Part shown: piece after piece, positions 48,784-58,473 of the stretch | How positions within the stretch are numbered: the stretch's first letter is position 1 | How the letters are laid out: every line of letters begins with the position of its first letter | Position numbers and translations under genes: made by a program | Origin: an uncultured Paracoccaceae bacterium | GTDB lineage: Bacteria; Pseudomonadota; Alphaproteobacteria; Rhodobacterales; Rhodobacteraceae | Length of the DNA stretch: 64,000 nt | Assembly (NCBI GenBank): GCA_943787985.1 | Contig: CALSOO010000005.1 | Coordinates: 519,858-583,857, forward strand | Direction of reading: 5' to 3' | The notes under the pieces: generated by a model | What the model was told of the DNA's origin: nothing | What the model saw: only the letters and a program-made list of their open reading frames with translations | Databases searched by the model: none

Positions 48784-49242
48784 ATGGAAAATTCTATCAC
48801 ATTGGAAAGCATTGCAGATGTTGCAGGGATAGTGACGACCGTCGTATCCCTCGCAGTTGCTTGGATGGTCTATCAGTGGACACGCCGCGTCGATGAGAGC
48901 AGCCATTCGCGACAAGTGAATGTTGAAATGCAGGCTTTCAACCAGTTGGTTCTTTCCGACCCAGACCTTCTTGAAATTGAGGCAAACAATCACCCGCCTG
49001 AGCTTGGCAAGATTGATACAGCAGAAGCGCGAAAAATGTACTTATATTTTTGATGGATTAACATGGCCGATAATATCGTTCGAGCGCGTAATCAGGGTTT
49101 GATGGATAAATCTTTGGCAAACGCCCGTCTATCCAATCTGTCGCGGGTTCTCGCTTCTGACCACAAGTTCATCAAACAGCACGTGCTCCCCAGAGGATAC
49201 CTCGCGCAACCGGTCATCAAAGAACTTACACAACACTGGTGA
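48784..49242 (+). pseudogene. membrane protein gene interrupted by an in-frame TGA
   Basis: From ATG 48784 an 89-residue reading (ADVAGIVTTVVSLAVAWMVY, one membrane helix) ends at TGA 49051-49053. Straight after it, in the same frame, 62 more codons read WINMADNIVRARNQGLMDKS, then LASDHKFIKQHVLPRGYLAQ and end at TGA 49240-49242. The two parts look like one protein, an N-terminal membrane anchor and a soluble tail. One substitution (TGA for TGG or CGA, for example) would explain it. I do not recognise the family. It lies between the integrase gene and the tRNA, inside the att pair. Confidence 0.6.
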
Positions 49243-49335
49243 AGTGATCATGGCTTAATCGTCCCAAGCCAAGGATTGTCGATCTAGTCAAAGTTCCAGA
49301 TGATAAAATTAGTAGACCATTCCGAGAACAAAAGC

Positions 49336-49370
49336 GTCCCACTTTTCCAGAACAGCCCCAATAGTGGGAC
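49336..49370 (-). terminator. candidate terminator of tRNA-Leu
   Basis: AGTGGGAC (49363-49370) and GTCCCACT (49336-49343) are an 8 bp perfect inverted repeat with a 19-base loop. On the minus strand it lies 48 bases after the tRNA and is followed by GCTTTTGTTCT. The large loop makes it uncertain. Confidence 0.45.
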
Positions 49371-49416
49371 ACTTCCAAGGTGTAAGTGTATATTATGATT
49401 ATATATTCATCGAAAA

Positions 49417-49439
49417 TTGGTGCCCAGAAGAGGACTCGA
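49417..49439. repeat. attachment-site copy at the tRNA-Leu 3' end (right)
   Basis: TTGGTGCCCAGAAGAGGACT (49417-49436) plus CGA is the 3' end of tRNA-Leu read on the plus strand. Apart from one base it matches 46482-46503. The tRNA stays intact, as is usual after integration by a tyrosine integrase. Confidence 0.75.
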
Positions 49440-49503
49440 ACCTCCACATCCTTGCGAATACTAGCACCTGAAGCTAGCGCGTCTACCATTCCGCCACCTG
49501 GGC
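49418..49503 (-). tRNA. tRNA-Leu (anticodon CAG)
   Basis: 86 bases on the minus strand. The acceptor arms GCCCAGG (5', 49503-49497) and TCTGGGC pair with one G-U. The anticodon stem-loop is CTAGC TTCAGGT GCTAG with CAG in the loop. GGTTCGAGTCC is the T loop. The discriminator A and an encoded CCA end it at 49418. The long variable arm identifies a class II leucine tRNA. Its 3' end is the integration target of the flanking island. Confidence 0.95.
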
Positions 49504-49683
49504 ACAGGTGTGAGCGGTGCTCTAAGGTGGACGGGAGGTGTCAATTGGATTCTTAAGCATTTGGGTTCAGAGCAAAAGCCTTAGTGCGATTCGTCGGTTG
49601 TTGCATCCGCGGCGATTTGCGCCTTGTTTGCATAGGCATGCGGGTACATCCATGCAGTACAACTGCGTAGCAGGAGCATCATC

Positions 49684-50669
49684 ATGTCAAAGCTGGTCAC
49701 GATTTACGGCGGATCCGGTTTTGTCGGGCGTTACATTGCGCGCCGTATGGCCAAAGGCGGGATGGCGGGTGCGCGTCGCTGTGCGCCGCCCGAACGAGGC
49801 GTTGTTCGTGAAGCCCTATGGTGTTGTTGGTCAGGTTGAACCTGTGCTGTGCAATATCCGTGATGATGCGTCGGTGGCGTCGCGATGCAGGGTGCCGATG
49901 CTGTTGTGAACTGCGTCGGCATTTTGGCGAAGCCGGCAAGAATACGTTTGATGCGGTTCAGGCCGAAGGCGCGAGCGTGTTGCGCGCATTGCGCCGCAAG
50001 AGGCTATCAGAACGTATGGTGCATATTTCTGCGATCGGGGCGGATGTGGATGCGAAAGCGATTATGCGCGCACCAAAGGCGAAGGCGAGGCTGGCGTGCT
50101 CAAGCACATGCCGGACGCGATCATTTTGCGTCCGTCGATTGTGTTCGGGCCTGAGGATCAATTCTTTCAACCGATTTGCCGGCATGACACGCTTTAGTCC
50201 TCTTTTGCCTGTTGTTGGAGCGGACACAAAATTCCAGCCCGTGTTTGTTGACAGTGTTGCGCAAGCCGCCGAGCGTGCCTTGACGGATTCCTCCGTGACA
50301 GGCGTTTATGAATTGGGCGGTCCTGACGTGGCCACATTCCGTGAGATGATGCAGACTATGCTCGGTATTGTGCGTCGCCGCCGCTTGATCGTAAACGTAC
50401 CCTTCTTTGTCGGTCGGATCATGGGTTTTGGCTTTGGAGTTGCAAAAACCCTTTCGCTTGGCATCGTTCCCGCCATGATCACGACAGATCAGGTCAAAAA
50501 CCTTGCCAAAGACAATGTGGTAAGTGCAGGCGCAAAGACGCTTGCTGACTTAGGTGTCGAACCGGTTGCTTTGGAGGCTGTGTTGCCAGAGTATCTGTGG
50601 CGCTTCCGCCCGTCTGGTCAGTATGACGCGATCAAAGAAAGCGCAAAGAAGCTGCGCACTCAACTGTAG
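49684..50669 (+). pseudogene. NDUFA9-like NAD(P)-binding protein, multiply frameshifted
   Basis: The start [20 protein letters not shown] and the later blocks [41 protein letters not shown] and LGVEPVALEAVLPEYLWRF are those of the atypical SDR family that includes the complex I NDUFA9 subunit and its bacterial homologues. The pieces lie in different frames. Indels are inferred near 49756 (+1), 49881 (-1), 49929 (-1), 50055 (-1) and 50166 (+1), and probably one more around 49975-50025. The last 500 bases are one open frame. The gene ends within the overlap with the uppP 3' end at 50660-50669. Sequencing error is likely, see findings. Confidence 0.8.
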
Positions 50670-51463
50670 GCCCATATCAGCAAGCATATGCCAAATATCA
50701 CCCGGTAGATGACGTAAGGTGTAAAGCTGACGCTGCGCAACAAGCGCATCATTAGAGTGAGCGCCAAAAGAGCCGCAACAAACGCGAAACTGGCGCCGAT
50801 CAACGCGTCGCGGGCCAGTGACCAATTTGCGTTCCCAACGACATCAAGGCTCAGCAAGGCACCTGATGCGAGGATCGTTGGGATCGACATAAGCATAGAC
50901 AATTTTGCCGCCCCTTCGCGGCCGTATCCCAACCTGCGTGCTGCGGTAATTGTGATGCCGGAGCGTGATGTCCCAGGGATCAAGGCGAGCATTTGTGCAA
51001 GGCCCATGAGGACTGCGTCCTTGAGGCTCCAGCTTTGGTCGGTTTTTTCTTCTGACCCCGTCATATCCGCCCAGTAGAGTACCAAGCCAAACCCAAGCAT
51101 CGTCCAGCCGATCACTGCAACAGAACGGAGTATCTCATCGATGCCGGTCATTTTGATCGCCAAGCCTGCGATGACGACTGGAATGGTCGAAATCGCCAAG
51201 CATAACGCCAAGAACGCACCTTGTGTGTCGACCTTGCCGCAGGCCAATCTGCCGCATCCTGCAATAGCGATGCGTACATCTGTCCAGAAATACAGAACCA
51301 CCGCGATTAGTGTTCCCACGTGAACGGCGACATCGATAGCCAGCCCTTGATCTTGACCACCTGTCAGCCCCGGTAAGAGAATCAAATGACCTGACGAGCT
51401 GACGGGAAGGAACTCTGTCAGGCCTTGGATGACTGCAAGAAGAAATAGTTGAAAGAGAGGCAT
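50660..51463 (-). CDS. uppP: undecaprenyl-diphosphatase
   Basis: 267 residues, intact. The signature segments are VIQGLTEFLPVSSSGHLILL near the N-terminus and ALIPGTSRSGITITAARRLG in the middle, with about eight membrane helices. UppP (BacA) removes a phosphate from undecaprenyl diphosphate to recycle the cell-wall lipid carrier. It reads leftward and its 3' end overlaps the preceding rightward gene by 10 bases. Confidence 0.95.
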   Translation of the reverse strand: MPLFQLFLLAVIQGLTEFLPVSSSGHLILLPGLTGGQDQGLAIDVAVHVGTLIAVVLYFWTDVRIAIAGCGRLACGKVDTQGAFLALCLAISTIPVVIAGLAIKMTGIDEILRSVAVIGWTMLGFGLVLYWADMTGSEEKTDQSWSLKDAVLMGLAQMLALIPGTSRSGITITAARRLGYGREGAAKLSMLMSIPTILASGALLSLDVVGNANWSLARDALIGASFAFVAALLALTLMMRLLRSVSFTPYVIYRVIFGICLLIWAYS

Positions 51464-51612
51464 GGGTTGTTTTGACCTAAAGCGTTTCTACATTAGTGGT
51501 ATAAGCATCAGAAAACAATGTAAAACTCTGAGTTTAAATCCGAATCGGACCTAAATTTAGGGATTTTTGATAAAAATTCTCCATTCAGGCGTCAAAACAA
51601 TACATATAGTTC

Positions 51613-51643
51613 AGTACTTCTGCCTTTTATCGATTGAAGTACT
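51613..51643. promoter_or_regulatory. inverted repeat upstream of gltD
   Basis: AGTACTTC (51613-51620) and GAAGTACT (51636-51643) are an 8 bp perfect inverted repeat with a 15-base loop, 45 bases before the gltD start at 51688. It could be an operator for the glutamate synthase genes or a leader hairpin. The 224-base region between uppP and gltD is otherwise AT-rich and gene-free. Confidence 0.4.
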
Positions 51644-51687
51644 CGCGTAGAGAAACTGCAAGACGGTACAACGGCAGTGAGGGCGTT

Positions 51688-53127
51688 ATGGCTAAGCAAC
51701 CTATGTTGAAATTTGTGAACATCGAGCGGGACATGCCTCAGAAGCGTGAAGCGGGTGTGCGGCGTGAGGACTTCAACGAGATCTATGCCGAATACGCAGA
51801 CGCCAAAGCCGCGGAGCAATCCAGCCGCTGTAGTCAATGCGGCGTGCCCTATTGCCAACAGCACTGCCCGCTTCAAAACAACATCCCAGACTGGCTTCGT
51901 TTGACGGCTGAAGGGCGCTTGCAAGAAGCATACGAGATGTCGCAAGCCACCAACACGTTCCCCGAAATCTGTGGCCGAATCTGCCCCCAAGACCGCCTTT
52001 GCGAAGGCAACTGCGTCATTGAAGGGTCGGGACACGGGACCGTCACCATCGGTTCTGTCGAGAAATACATCACCGACACCGCATGGGAAAAAGGCTGGGT
52101 TTTGCCAATCTCCCCCAATGTCGAACGTGCCGAATCCGTCGGCATCATCGGCGCGGGTCCGGGTGGCTTGGCAGCAGCGGATGTGCTGCGCCGCGCAGGG
52201 ATTCAGGTGACGGTCTATGACCGCTACGACCGCGCTGGCGGATTGATGACATACGGCATCCCCGGCTTCAAACTTGAAAAAGACATTGTGGTACGGCGCA
52301 ACGATCAACTTGCCCAAGGGGGCGTCACATTCGAGCTGAACACAGACATCGGCACGGACATATCTTTTGCTGATTTGCGGGCCAAACATGACGCGGTGAT
52401 TATCGCAACAGGTGTCTATAAAAGCCGGTCTTTACAAGCAGATGGCGCGGAAGCGACGGGTGTGTTGCGGGCGATTGATTTCCTGACAGCCAGCAACCGC
52501 AAAAGCTTTGGGGACGCGGTGCCAGAATTCGACAGTGGCGCGCTCAATGCCGAGGGCAAAAAGGTCGTGGTTATCGGTGGCGGTGACACGGCAATGGACT
52601 GCGTGCGCACGTCGATCCGTCAGGGCGCAACCAGCGTGAAATGCCTGTACCGCCGCGACCGCGCGAATATGCCCGGATCACAACGCGAAGTGCAAAACGC
52701 GGAAGAAGAAGGCGTGGTATTTGAATGGCTGTCCGCCCCCAAAGGCATGGTTGTCGAAGGCGACTCGGTGACCGGTGTGATGGTGCAAAAAATGCGCCTT
52801 GGGGCGCCGGACGCGACGGGGCGCCAAGCCCCTGAGGTGATCGATGGTGCCGACTACGTCGAGGATGCGGACATCGTTATTATGGCGCTGGGCTTCGAGC
52901 CCGAAGCGCTGCCAACTTTGTGGGATGAACCGGAATTGCCAGTGAGCCGTTGGGGCACGATCCTGACAGAGTACACGTCTGGCAAAACCGAAATGGACGG
53001 CGTGTATGCGGTGGGCGACATCGTGCGCGGCGCCTCTTTGGTGGTCTGGGCGATCAAGGATGGTCGCGATTGCGCCGAAGCGATTTTGGAGAAACTCAAC
53101 GCAAGCGAGGTCATTGCAGCAGAGTAA
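51688..53127 (+). CDS. gltD: glutamate synthase (NADPH) small subunit
   Basis: 479 residues from ATG 51688. The N-terminal cysteine cluster SRCSQCGVPYCQQHCPLQNN binds Fe-S. The FAD motif is IIGAGPGGLAAADVLRRAG (about residues 152-170), and the NADPH motif is VVIGGGDTAMDCVRTSIRQG (about 292-311). GltD passes electrons from NADPH to GltB for glutamate formation from glutamine and 2-oxoglutarate. An upstream in-frame start at 51634 has no ribosome site. The gltB gene lies downstream after one small gene. Confidence 0.95.
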   Translation: MAKQPMLKFVNIERDMPQKREAGVRREDFNEIYAEYADAKAAEQSSRCSQCGVPYCQQHCPLQNNIPDWLRLTAEGRLQEAYEMSQATNTFPEICGRICPQDRLCEGNCVIEGSGHGTVTIGSVEKYITDTAWEKGWVLPISPNVERAESVGIIGAGPGGLAAADVLRRAGIQVTVYDRYDRAGGLMTYGIPGFKLEKDIVVRRNDQLAQGGVTFELNTDIGTDISFADLRAKHDAVIIATGVYKSRSLQADGAEATGVLRAIDFLTASNRKSFGDAVPEFDSGALNAEGKKVVVIGGGDTAMDCVRTSIRQGATSVKCLYRRDRANMPGSQREVQNAEEEGVVFEWLSAPKGMVVEGDSVTGVMVQKMRLGAPDATGRQAPEVIDGADYVEDADIVIMALGFEPEALPTLWDEPELPVSRWGTILTEYTSGKTEMDGVYAVGDIVRGASLVVWAIKDGRDCAEAILEKLNASEVIAAE

Positions 53128-53233
53128 CTTGTACAAAACAGGGTCTGTTTGTCACAACATTGAACGGGCCAAAACGCCCCGATTTTGCGACAAACGGGCG
53201 TCTTGTACAAAAGAGCCCCTGTTTGTCACAACA
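53128..53233. repeat. pair of 32 bp direct repeats between gltD and the GFA gene
   Basis: The copies are 53128-53159 and 53202-53233, each starting CTTGTACAAAA and ending CTGTTTGTCACAACA, with 28 of 32 positions equal. The first begins right after the gltD stop. Between them lies CGGGCCAAAACGCCCCG. I do not know the function; a regulator site or short repeat family is possible. Confidence 0.65.
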
Positions 53234-53319
53234 CGCGCCTGCTCAAGATATTTCCAAGTTCTTTAGCTCATACGTAAACAAAGCTGACCTAACCAACCAA
53301 AGAAGTGAATATTCTGTAA

Positions 53320-53754
53320 ATGACACAGCAACGCAAAATCGAGGGACAGTGCCTGTGCGGCGCGGTTACGGTCACAGCCACCGTGACCAATCCCATCGTG
53401 CGCGCCTGTCATTGCGAGATGTGTCGCCGTCACACAAGTTCCATGTTCATGTCGCTGCCGACCGTCGCCGGGTCCATCACAGTGTCCGGCCCGGCAAAAA
53501 CCTATCGGTCCTCTGAATGGGCCGAACGCGGATTTTGTGAAACCTGTGGTTCGACCCTTTGGTACGGAACCATTGGTGACGGTGTGCGCAATCTGTCAGC
53601 TGGCCTGTTCAAGGACGCCGCCAATGCGCCATTGAAGCTGGAATTTTTCACCGACACCGCCCCCAAAGGATACGCGCTGGCGGGGGAGCATCGCAAAATG
53701 ACCACCGCCGAAACACTGGCCCTTTTTGAACCTGAAGGGGATGTCGATGTATAA
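53320..53754 (+). CDS. GFA (glutathione-dependent formaldehyde-activating) family protein
   Basis: 144 residues. Zinc ligands are visible in GQCLCGAVTVTA (CxC), ACHCEMCRRHTSSMF (CxxC with neighbour His) and GFCETCGSTLWYG (CxxC). This is the Mss4-like zinc fold of the GFA family, whose members are proposed to bind glutathione, although the reaction is known for few of them. It lies between gltD and gltB in the same direction, unrelated in pathway as far as I can tell. Confidence 0.9.
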   Translation: MTQQRKIEGQCLCGAVTVTATVTNPIVRACHCEMCRRHTSSMFMSLPTVAGSITVSGPAKTYRSSEWAERGFCETCGSTLWYGTIGDGVRNLSAGLFKDAANAPLKLEFFTDTAPKGYALAGEHRKMTTAETLALFEPEGDVDV

Positions 53755-53890
53755 TAATTGCGCCTCGACCCGCCTTTTAATGACCAAAGCCGCAATGGAT
53801 GTTGCGTCTGCCTTGAGCACGCAAACCCACCCTTTGCCCGACGTACAATTTGTGGGCACCTTCCAGGCCCCCGAGGAGATAGAGATATGA
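53747..53890 (+). CDS. candidate 47-residue ORF coupled to gltB
   Basis: ATG 53747 overlaps the end of the GFA gene and the frame ends at TGA 53888-53890, overlapping the gltB ATG at 53887 (ATGA). The peptide starts MYNNCASTRLLMTKAAMDVA and ends FQAPEEIEI. I recognise no domain. The overlaps at both ends would suit translational coupling, but its reality is unproven. Confidence 0.3.
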   Translation: MYNNCASTRLLMTKAAMDVASALSTQTHPLPDVQFVGTFQAPEEIEI

Positions 53891-56800
53891 CCAAATATGA
53901 TGAAAACTGGGTAAAAGCCGAAGAAGCCAAGCGCACGTTTATGGCGCAAAACGGTCTCTATTCCGAGGAAGAAGAGCATTCGTCCTGTGGTGTTGGTTTG
54001 GTTGTGTCCATTGATGGAACGCCGTCCCGTTCGGTTGTCGAAAACGGCATTCAGGCGCTTAAGGCGATCTGGCACCGCGGTGCCGTGGACGCGGATGGCA
54101 AGACCGGTGACGGTGCTGGCATTCACGTCCAGATCCCTGTTCCGTTCTTTTACGACCAGATTGAACGCACCGGGCACACCCCGAACAAGGATCAATTGAT
54201 TGCTGTCGGTCAGGTGTTTTTGCCGCGCACTGATTTTGGCGCTCAGGAAACCTGCCGCACAATCGTTGAGTCCGAAGTTCTGCGAATGGGGTATTATATT
54301 TACGGCTGGCGCCATGTCCCTGTGAAGGTCGAGTGCCTTGGTGAAAAGGCCAATGCCACCCGCCCCGAAATTGAACAGATTTTGATCTCGAACTCCAAGG
54401 GTGTCGACGAGGAAACCTTTGAGCGTGAGTTGTATGTGATCCGTCGCCGCATCGAAAAGGCGGCTTTGGCGGCGGGCGTTGGTGCCTTGTACATCGCGTC
54501 CTTGTCCTGCCGTTCCATCATCTACAAAGGCATGATGTTGGCCGAGCAAGTTGCGGAGTTTTACCCTGATCTGATGGACCCGCGTTTCGAATCCGCCTTT
54601 GCGATTTATCACCAGCGGTATTCCACCAACACCTTTCCGCAGTGGTGGTTGGCCCAGCCGTTCCGCATGTTGGCCCACAACGGTGAGATCAACACGCTGA
54701 AGGGCAACCTGAACTGGATGAAGTCTCACGAGATCCGCATGGCCTCTGGTGCTTTTGGTGACATGGCTGAGGACATCAAGCCGATTGTCGCGTCCGGATC
54801 GTCGGATTCCGCTGCATTAGACGCTGTTTTTGAAGTTTTGGTGCGTGCTGGCCGCAATGCCCCGATGGCCAAAACCATGCTGGTGCCGAGAGTCGTGGTC
54901 CAAGCAGGCAGTTGAACTGCCCCAAGCGTGGCGCGACATGTATTCCTACTGCAACTCTGTGATGGAGCCGTGGGATGGTCCTGCTGCCTTGGCCATGACC
55001 GACGGTCGTTGGGTTTGCGCCGGACTGGATCGCAACGGGTTGCGTCCCGATGCGCTATGTCGTGACCAGCGATGGCCTTGTGATTGCCGGTTCAGAGGCT
55101 GGTATGGTTCCCCTTGATGAAGTCCGCGTGAAGGAAAAAGGCGCTCTGGGACCTGGTCAGATTTTGGCTGTCGATATGAAAGAGGGCAAGCTGTACCACG
55201 ACACCGAGATCAAGGACGAGATGGCCGCATCCCAGCCGTTTGGCGATTGGGTCAGCAAGATCAAAGACCTTGATGTGCCGTTGGCCGCCGTCACCGAGAA
55301 GCCGATTTTCGAGGGTGAAGAGTTGCGTCGTCGCCAGATTGCGGCCGGTTACACCATCGAAGAGCTTGAGCAGATTTTGGCCCCTATGGCCGAAGACGGC
55401 AAAGAGACATTGGCCTCCATGGGTGATGACACTCCGTCCGCCGTTTTGTCCAACATGTACCGACCGCTGAGCCATTTCTTCCGTCAGAACTTTAGTCAGG
55501 TCACCAACCCGCCCATCGACAGTTTGCGCGAGTTCCGTGTGATGAGCTTGAAGACCCGTTTCGGGAACCTCAAGAACGTGTTGGATGAGGACAGTTCGCA
55601 GACGGAAATCCTGACGCTGGACAGCCCGTTTGTCGGCAATGCCCAGTGGGATGAGTTGACCGAACAATTCAACGCGGACCTTGTCACCATCGACTGCACT
55701 TTCAAGGCTGGGGATGGCCGGTTAAACGCAGGATTGGCCCGTATTAGAGCCGAAGCAGAGGATGCGGTGCGCTCTGGCGCGGGGCACATTGTGCTGACCG
55801 ATCAGAACAGCGATGCGGACCTTGTGGCGATGCCGATGATCCTTGGCTACCAGTGCTGTGCATTCGCATCTGACGCGCAAGGGGTTGCGTACGTTCTGCT
55901 CGCTCAATGTGCGCTCTGCCGAATGTATTGATCCGCATTATTTTGCCGTTTTGATCGGGTGCGGCGCGACTGTTGTGAACGCCTATCTGGCGGAGGATTC
56001 GCTGGCGGACCGTATCGAGCGCGGCCTGCTGGATTGCACCCTTACAGAGGCTGTAAAACGCTACCGCGATGCCATTGATCAAGGGCTTTTGAAGATCATG
56101 GCCAAGATGGGCATCTCTGTCGTCTCCTCCTATCGTGGCGGGCTGAATTTTGAAGCCGTGGGCCTGAGCCGCGCAATGTGTGCGGAGTTTTTCCCAGGCA
56201 TGACAGTCGCGCATTTCGGGCATCGGTGTGTCAGGCATCCAGCGCAAAGTCGAAGAGGTCCACGCCAAAGGGTGGAACGGCACGAACGTGTTGCCGATCG
56301 GCGGGTTCTACAAAGCCCGCAAGTCCGGAGAGACCCACGCGTGGGAGGCCACAAGCATGCACATGATGCAAACGGCCTGCAACAGAGCCTCTTTCGAGAT
56401 GTGGAAGCAGTATTCGGCGAAGATGCAAAGCAACCCGCCGATCCACTTGCGGGACTTGTTGGACTTTAAGCCATTGGGCGACGCGATCCCGTTGGAACAG
56501 GTGGAAAGCATCACCTCGATCCGCAAGCGTTTCGTGACGCCGGGCATGTCGTTGGGGGCATTGAGCCCTGAGGCGCACAAAACCCTGAACGTCGCGATGA
56601 ACCGCATTGGCGCGAAGTCGGACAGTGGCGAGGGCGGCGAAGATCCAGCGCACTTTGTGCCGGAACCAAACGGGGACAACCCGTCCGCCAAGATCAAACA
56701 GGTGGCGTCAGGACGTTTTGGCGTCACGGCGGAATACTTGAACCAGTGCGAAGAGTTAGAGATCAAGGTTGCCCAAGGGGCCAAACCCGGCGAGGGGGGG

Positions 56801-58421
56801 CAGTTGCCCGGCATGAAGGTCACTGACCTGATCGCGCGCCTGCGCCATTCGACCAAAGGCGTGACGCTGATTTCACCGCCGCCGCACCACGATATCTATT
56901 CGATCGAGGATCTGGCGCAGCTGATCTACGACCTCAAGCAGATCAACCCGCGCTGCAAGGTGACCGTGAAACTGGTCGCCTCAAGCGGTGTCGGCACGAT
57001 TGCGGCGGGTGTGGCCAAGGCCAAGGCAGACATCATCCTGATCTCTGGTCACAACGGTGGCACGGGCGCGTCCCCTGCGACCTCGATCAAATATGCGGGT
57101 CTGCCATGGGAAATGGGACTGACCGAAGCGCATCAAGTGCTGTCCATGAACAACCTGCGCGAACGGGTGACGCTGCGCACGGACGGTGGTTTGCGCACAG
57201 GGCGCGACGTGGTGATGGCCGCGATGCTCGGGGCCGAAGAATACGGCATCGGCACGGCTGCCCTGATTGCGATGGGCTGCATCATGGTGCGTCAGTGCCA
57301 GTCCAACACCTGCCCCGTTGGCGTGTGTACCCAGGACGAAGCGCTGCGCGACAAGTTCACCGGCAGTGCGGACAAAGTCGTCAACCTGATCACCTTCTAC
57401 GCGCAAGAAGTCCGCGAACTTCTGGCCTCCCTTGGGGCGCGTTCTATGGATGATGTGATCGGGCGTGCAGATTTGCTGGCGCAGGTCAGCCGTGGCTCTG
57501 CGCATCTGGATGATCTGGATTTGAACCCGCTTTTGATCACTGTCGATGGTGCCGCGCAGATCGTTTATGACCGTAAAAAGGGTCGCAATCCTGTGCCTGA
57601 TACGCTGGACGCCGAGATCGTGCGCGACGCTGCCCGCTTCCTTGAGGATGGTGAAAAGATGCAATTGTCCTATGCGGTGCAAAACACGCACCGCACGTGT
57701 TGGCACGCGCACCTCTAGCCACATTGTCAAGAATTTCGGCATGCGCAACACGCTGCAACCGGACCATTTGACCGTGAAGCTTCAAGGCTCTGCTGGCCAG
57801 TCTTTGGGTGCTTTTGCGGCGCCGGGTCTTAAGCTGGAAGTGAGCGGTGATGCCAACGATTACGTCGGCAAGGGCCTGTCGGGGGGCACGATTGTTGTGC
57901 GCCCGCCAATGTCCTCGCCCGTGGTGGCGGCGGAAAACACCATCATCGGCAACACTGTGTTGTACGGTGCGACGGACGGCTACCTGTTCGCCGCGGGTCG
58001 CGCAGGCGAGCGGTTTGGCGTGCGCAACTCCGGCGCAAAGGTGGTGATCGAGGGCTGCGGGTCTAACGGGTGCGAATATATGACCGGTGGCGTTGCTGTC
58101 ATTCTGGGTGATATTGGTGCGAACTTTGGTGCCGGTATGACGGGTGGTATGGCCTATCTGTATGATCCCGAGGGCAAGGCCCCTGCCATGATGAACATGG
58201 AGACTTTGGTCACCTGCCCTGTCACTGTGGATCACTGGATGAACCAGTTAGAGACGCTTTTGGAGCGTCATCTGGAAGAGACAGGCAGTCGCAAGGCCGC
58301 CGATATCTTGCAGCACTGGGATCTTGAGCAGCATCACTTCCTGCAGATTTGCCCCAAAGAGATGCTGGTGCATTTGCCTGCTCCGTTGTCGATTGAAGAA
58401 ACTGCAATTCCTGCAGAGTAA
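53887..58421 (+). pseudogene. gltB: glutamate synthase large subunit, five single-base insertions
   Basis: Starts at ATG 53887; the catalytic Cys follows a short propeptide in EEEHSSCGVGLVVSIDG (amidotransferase domain). Further landmarks are AIYHQRYSTNTFPQWWLAQP, the FMN/synthase domain LISPPPHHDIYSIEDLAQL and ISGHNGGTGASPATSIKYAG, the Fe-S cysteines in MGCIMVRQCQSNTCPVGVC and the C-terminal GXGXG-like domain (GLSGGTIVVRPPMSSP). One base seems inserted near 54890, 55046, 55845, 56206 and 57698. Without them the gene is 4530 bases, exactly 1510 codons including stop. The product would make glutamate together with GltD. Sequencing error is likely. Confidence 0.85.
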
Positions 58422-58430
58422 TTGCACACC

Positions 58431-58458
58431 CCCAAGGCTTTCGTCGGAAGGCCTTGGG
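58431..58458. terminator. hairpin after gltB
   Basis: CCCAAGGC (58431-58438) and GCCTTGGG (58451-58458) form an 8 bp stem ten bases after the gltB stop, with a 12-base loop. No T-run follows; the mtgA start is 16 bases later, so it may be only a partial terminator. Confidence 0.5.
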
Positions 58459-58473
58459 CGCTATAGCTGAGCT

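Noticed and set aside
48784..49242. Selenocysteine reading of the in-frame TGA
   Set aside because: No Cys-like catalytic context, no visible insertion hairpin and no known selenoprotein family; a nonsense mutation is simpler.
44027..49417. CRISPR array or defence island
   Set aside because: No regularly spaced repeats and no Cas, restriction or other defence proteins are seen; only Fic, integrase and IS pieces.
53128..53233. Direct repeats as a CRISPR or integron site
   Set aside because: Only two copies, with a 42-base gap that is not a spacer series, and no integrase nearby.
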